Shown in pieces: positions 63,845-64,000 of a stretch of 64,000 nucleotides of DNA. The notes beneath the pieces were generated by a model, which made no database searches, was not told the DNA's origin, and worked only from the letters and a program-made list of their open reading frames with translations. Location: contig NZ_BMJI01000010.1 of the NCBI RefSeq assembly GCF_014643255.1, positions 31,846-95,845 of the forward strand, given 5' to 3'. The DNA comes from Tersicoccus solisilvae (GTDB lineage Bacteria > Actinomycetota > Actinomycetes > Actinomycetales > Micrococcaceae). The translations under genes and the position numbers were made by a program. Numbering within the stretch: position 1 is the stretch's first letter; each line of letters begins with the position of its first letter.

Positions 63845-63904
63845 TGCCAGCTCGTCAATAGATGCACGAAATCGGTCGCGGAGCGGCCTTTTCGTGCATC
63901 TATT
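63845..63904. repeat. Palindromic element, copy 4, truncated right arm
   Basis: The left arm is TGCCAGCTCGTCAATAGATG (63845-63864); the stem continues CACGAAA / TTTCGTG and the right arm begins CATCTATT (63897-63904). The expected GACGAGCTGG does not follow; unrelated sequence begins at 63905. The inner stem (CACGAAA) differs from the TCGCATC of copy 3. It lies 11 bp past the Zur-gene stop. Confidence 0.9.
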
Positions 63905-64000
63905 TGTGATGTCCAGGGACGTTGTCCCGGTTTAGGGCGGTGAGTCGGGCTGACAAATGAAGGCCTCCGGATGTGAAGTGGAGCTGTCGAGGAACCACTG
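63905..64000 (+). mobile_element. Possible left end of an insertion sequence (cut by window)
   Basis: Begins TGTGATGTCCAGGGACGTTG exactly where the palindrome's right arm is cut, contains the inner palindrome GGGAC-gtt-GTCCC, and is less GC-rich than the rest of the window. The break, the TGT start and the change in base composition suggest an IS end, perhaps of IS481 type. No transposase lies inside the window, so this is inference. Confidence 0.35.

Overview
This 64-kb window is chromosomal DNA from a high-GC actinobacterium, most likely a member of the Micrococcales. The evidence is very high GC with GTG starts, the gene orders argS-lysA-hom-thrC-thrB-rho-prfA-prmC-tsaC and wecA-like/atpI/atpBEFHAGDC/DUF2550/nucS, a Rho with a long Asn/Arg/Asp-rich insert, NucS/EndoMS mismatch repair, HrpA, and actinobacterial families such as DUF2017, DUF2550, DUF3039 and DUF3817. 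Species cannot be named from sequence alone. The window is almost entirely ordinary core chromosome. No prophage, CRISPR array or secondary-metabolite cluster was seen.

Layout. 1-4.2 kb: DUF2017 (cut by the window edge) and clpS, divergent from the NAD-salvage pair pncB-pncA, an NmrA-like protein and DUF3817. 4.3-9.8 kb: FAD-dependent dehydrogenase, SF2 helicase, MFS exporter, DUF3039. 9.8-19.6 kb: CocE/NonD hydrolase, an ABC-2 exporter pair, a cysteine-less thioredoxin/TPR chaperone-like protein, a large secreted protein of unknown function, an AI-2E-family transporter and an alpha/beta hydrolase. 19.7-21.7 kb: a small zinc-ribbon protein divergent from nucS, a cold-shock gene with a strong terminator, and DUF2550. 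21.7-29.6 kb: the complete F1Fo ATP synthase operon with an AtpI-like gene. 29.6-35.7 kb: a cell-surface glycan cluster (WecA-like, PglF/CapD-like, two GT2 glycosyltransferases, an epimerase). 35.7-47.8 kb: tsaC, prmC, prfA, rho, thrB, thrC, hom, lysA, argS, all on the minus strand. 48-64 kb: a CynX-type MFS, tRNA-Arg(CCG), YbaK-like deacylase, APC permease, DinB, a WYL regulator, fructosamine kinase, a PrmC-related methyltransferase, hrpA, HIT protein, sulfurtransferase, CorA, an MBL-fold hydrolase and a Zur/Fur regulator.

The most unusual signals are non-coding. (1) A family of near-perfect palindromes with 20-base arms CGCCAGCTCGTCAATAGATG / CATCTATTGACGAGCTGGCG occurs at 4241, 6025, 47886 and 63845. 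The three complete copies are exactly 73 bp, and every copy sits 11-15 bp past a stop codon behind a mostly pyrimidine-rich spacer. The fourth copy is broken inside its right arm, where a sequence that may be an insertion-sequence end begins. (2) A different palindrome, also 73 bp, lies at 14164. A 48-bp direct repeat with inverted flanks and an octamer tandem array lies between hrpA and the HIT gene. (3) At least 17 genes have a TANNNT -10 box 6-8 nt before the start codon, the signature of leaderless transcription. In three cases the TAG stop codon of the upstream gene is itself the first half of the -10 box.

Much of the window's housekeeping content supports translation and energy: amino-acid supply and charging (argS, lysA, hom, thrC, thrB), release and its modification (prfA, prmC), tRNA modification (tsaC), termination (rho) and ATP synthesis. 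The surface-glycan genes lie between the last two blocks.
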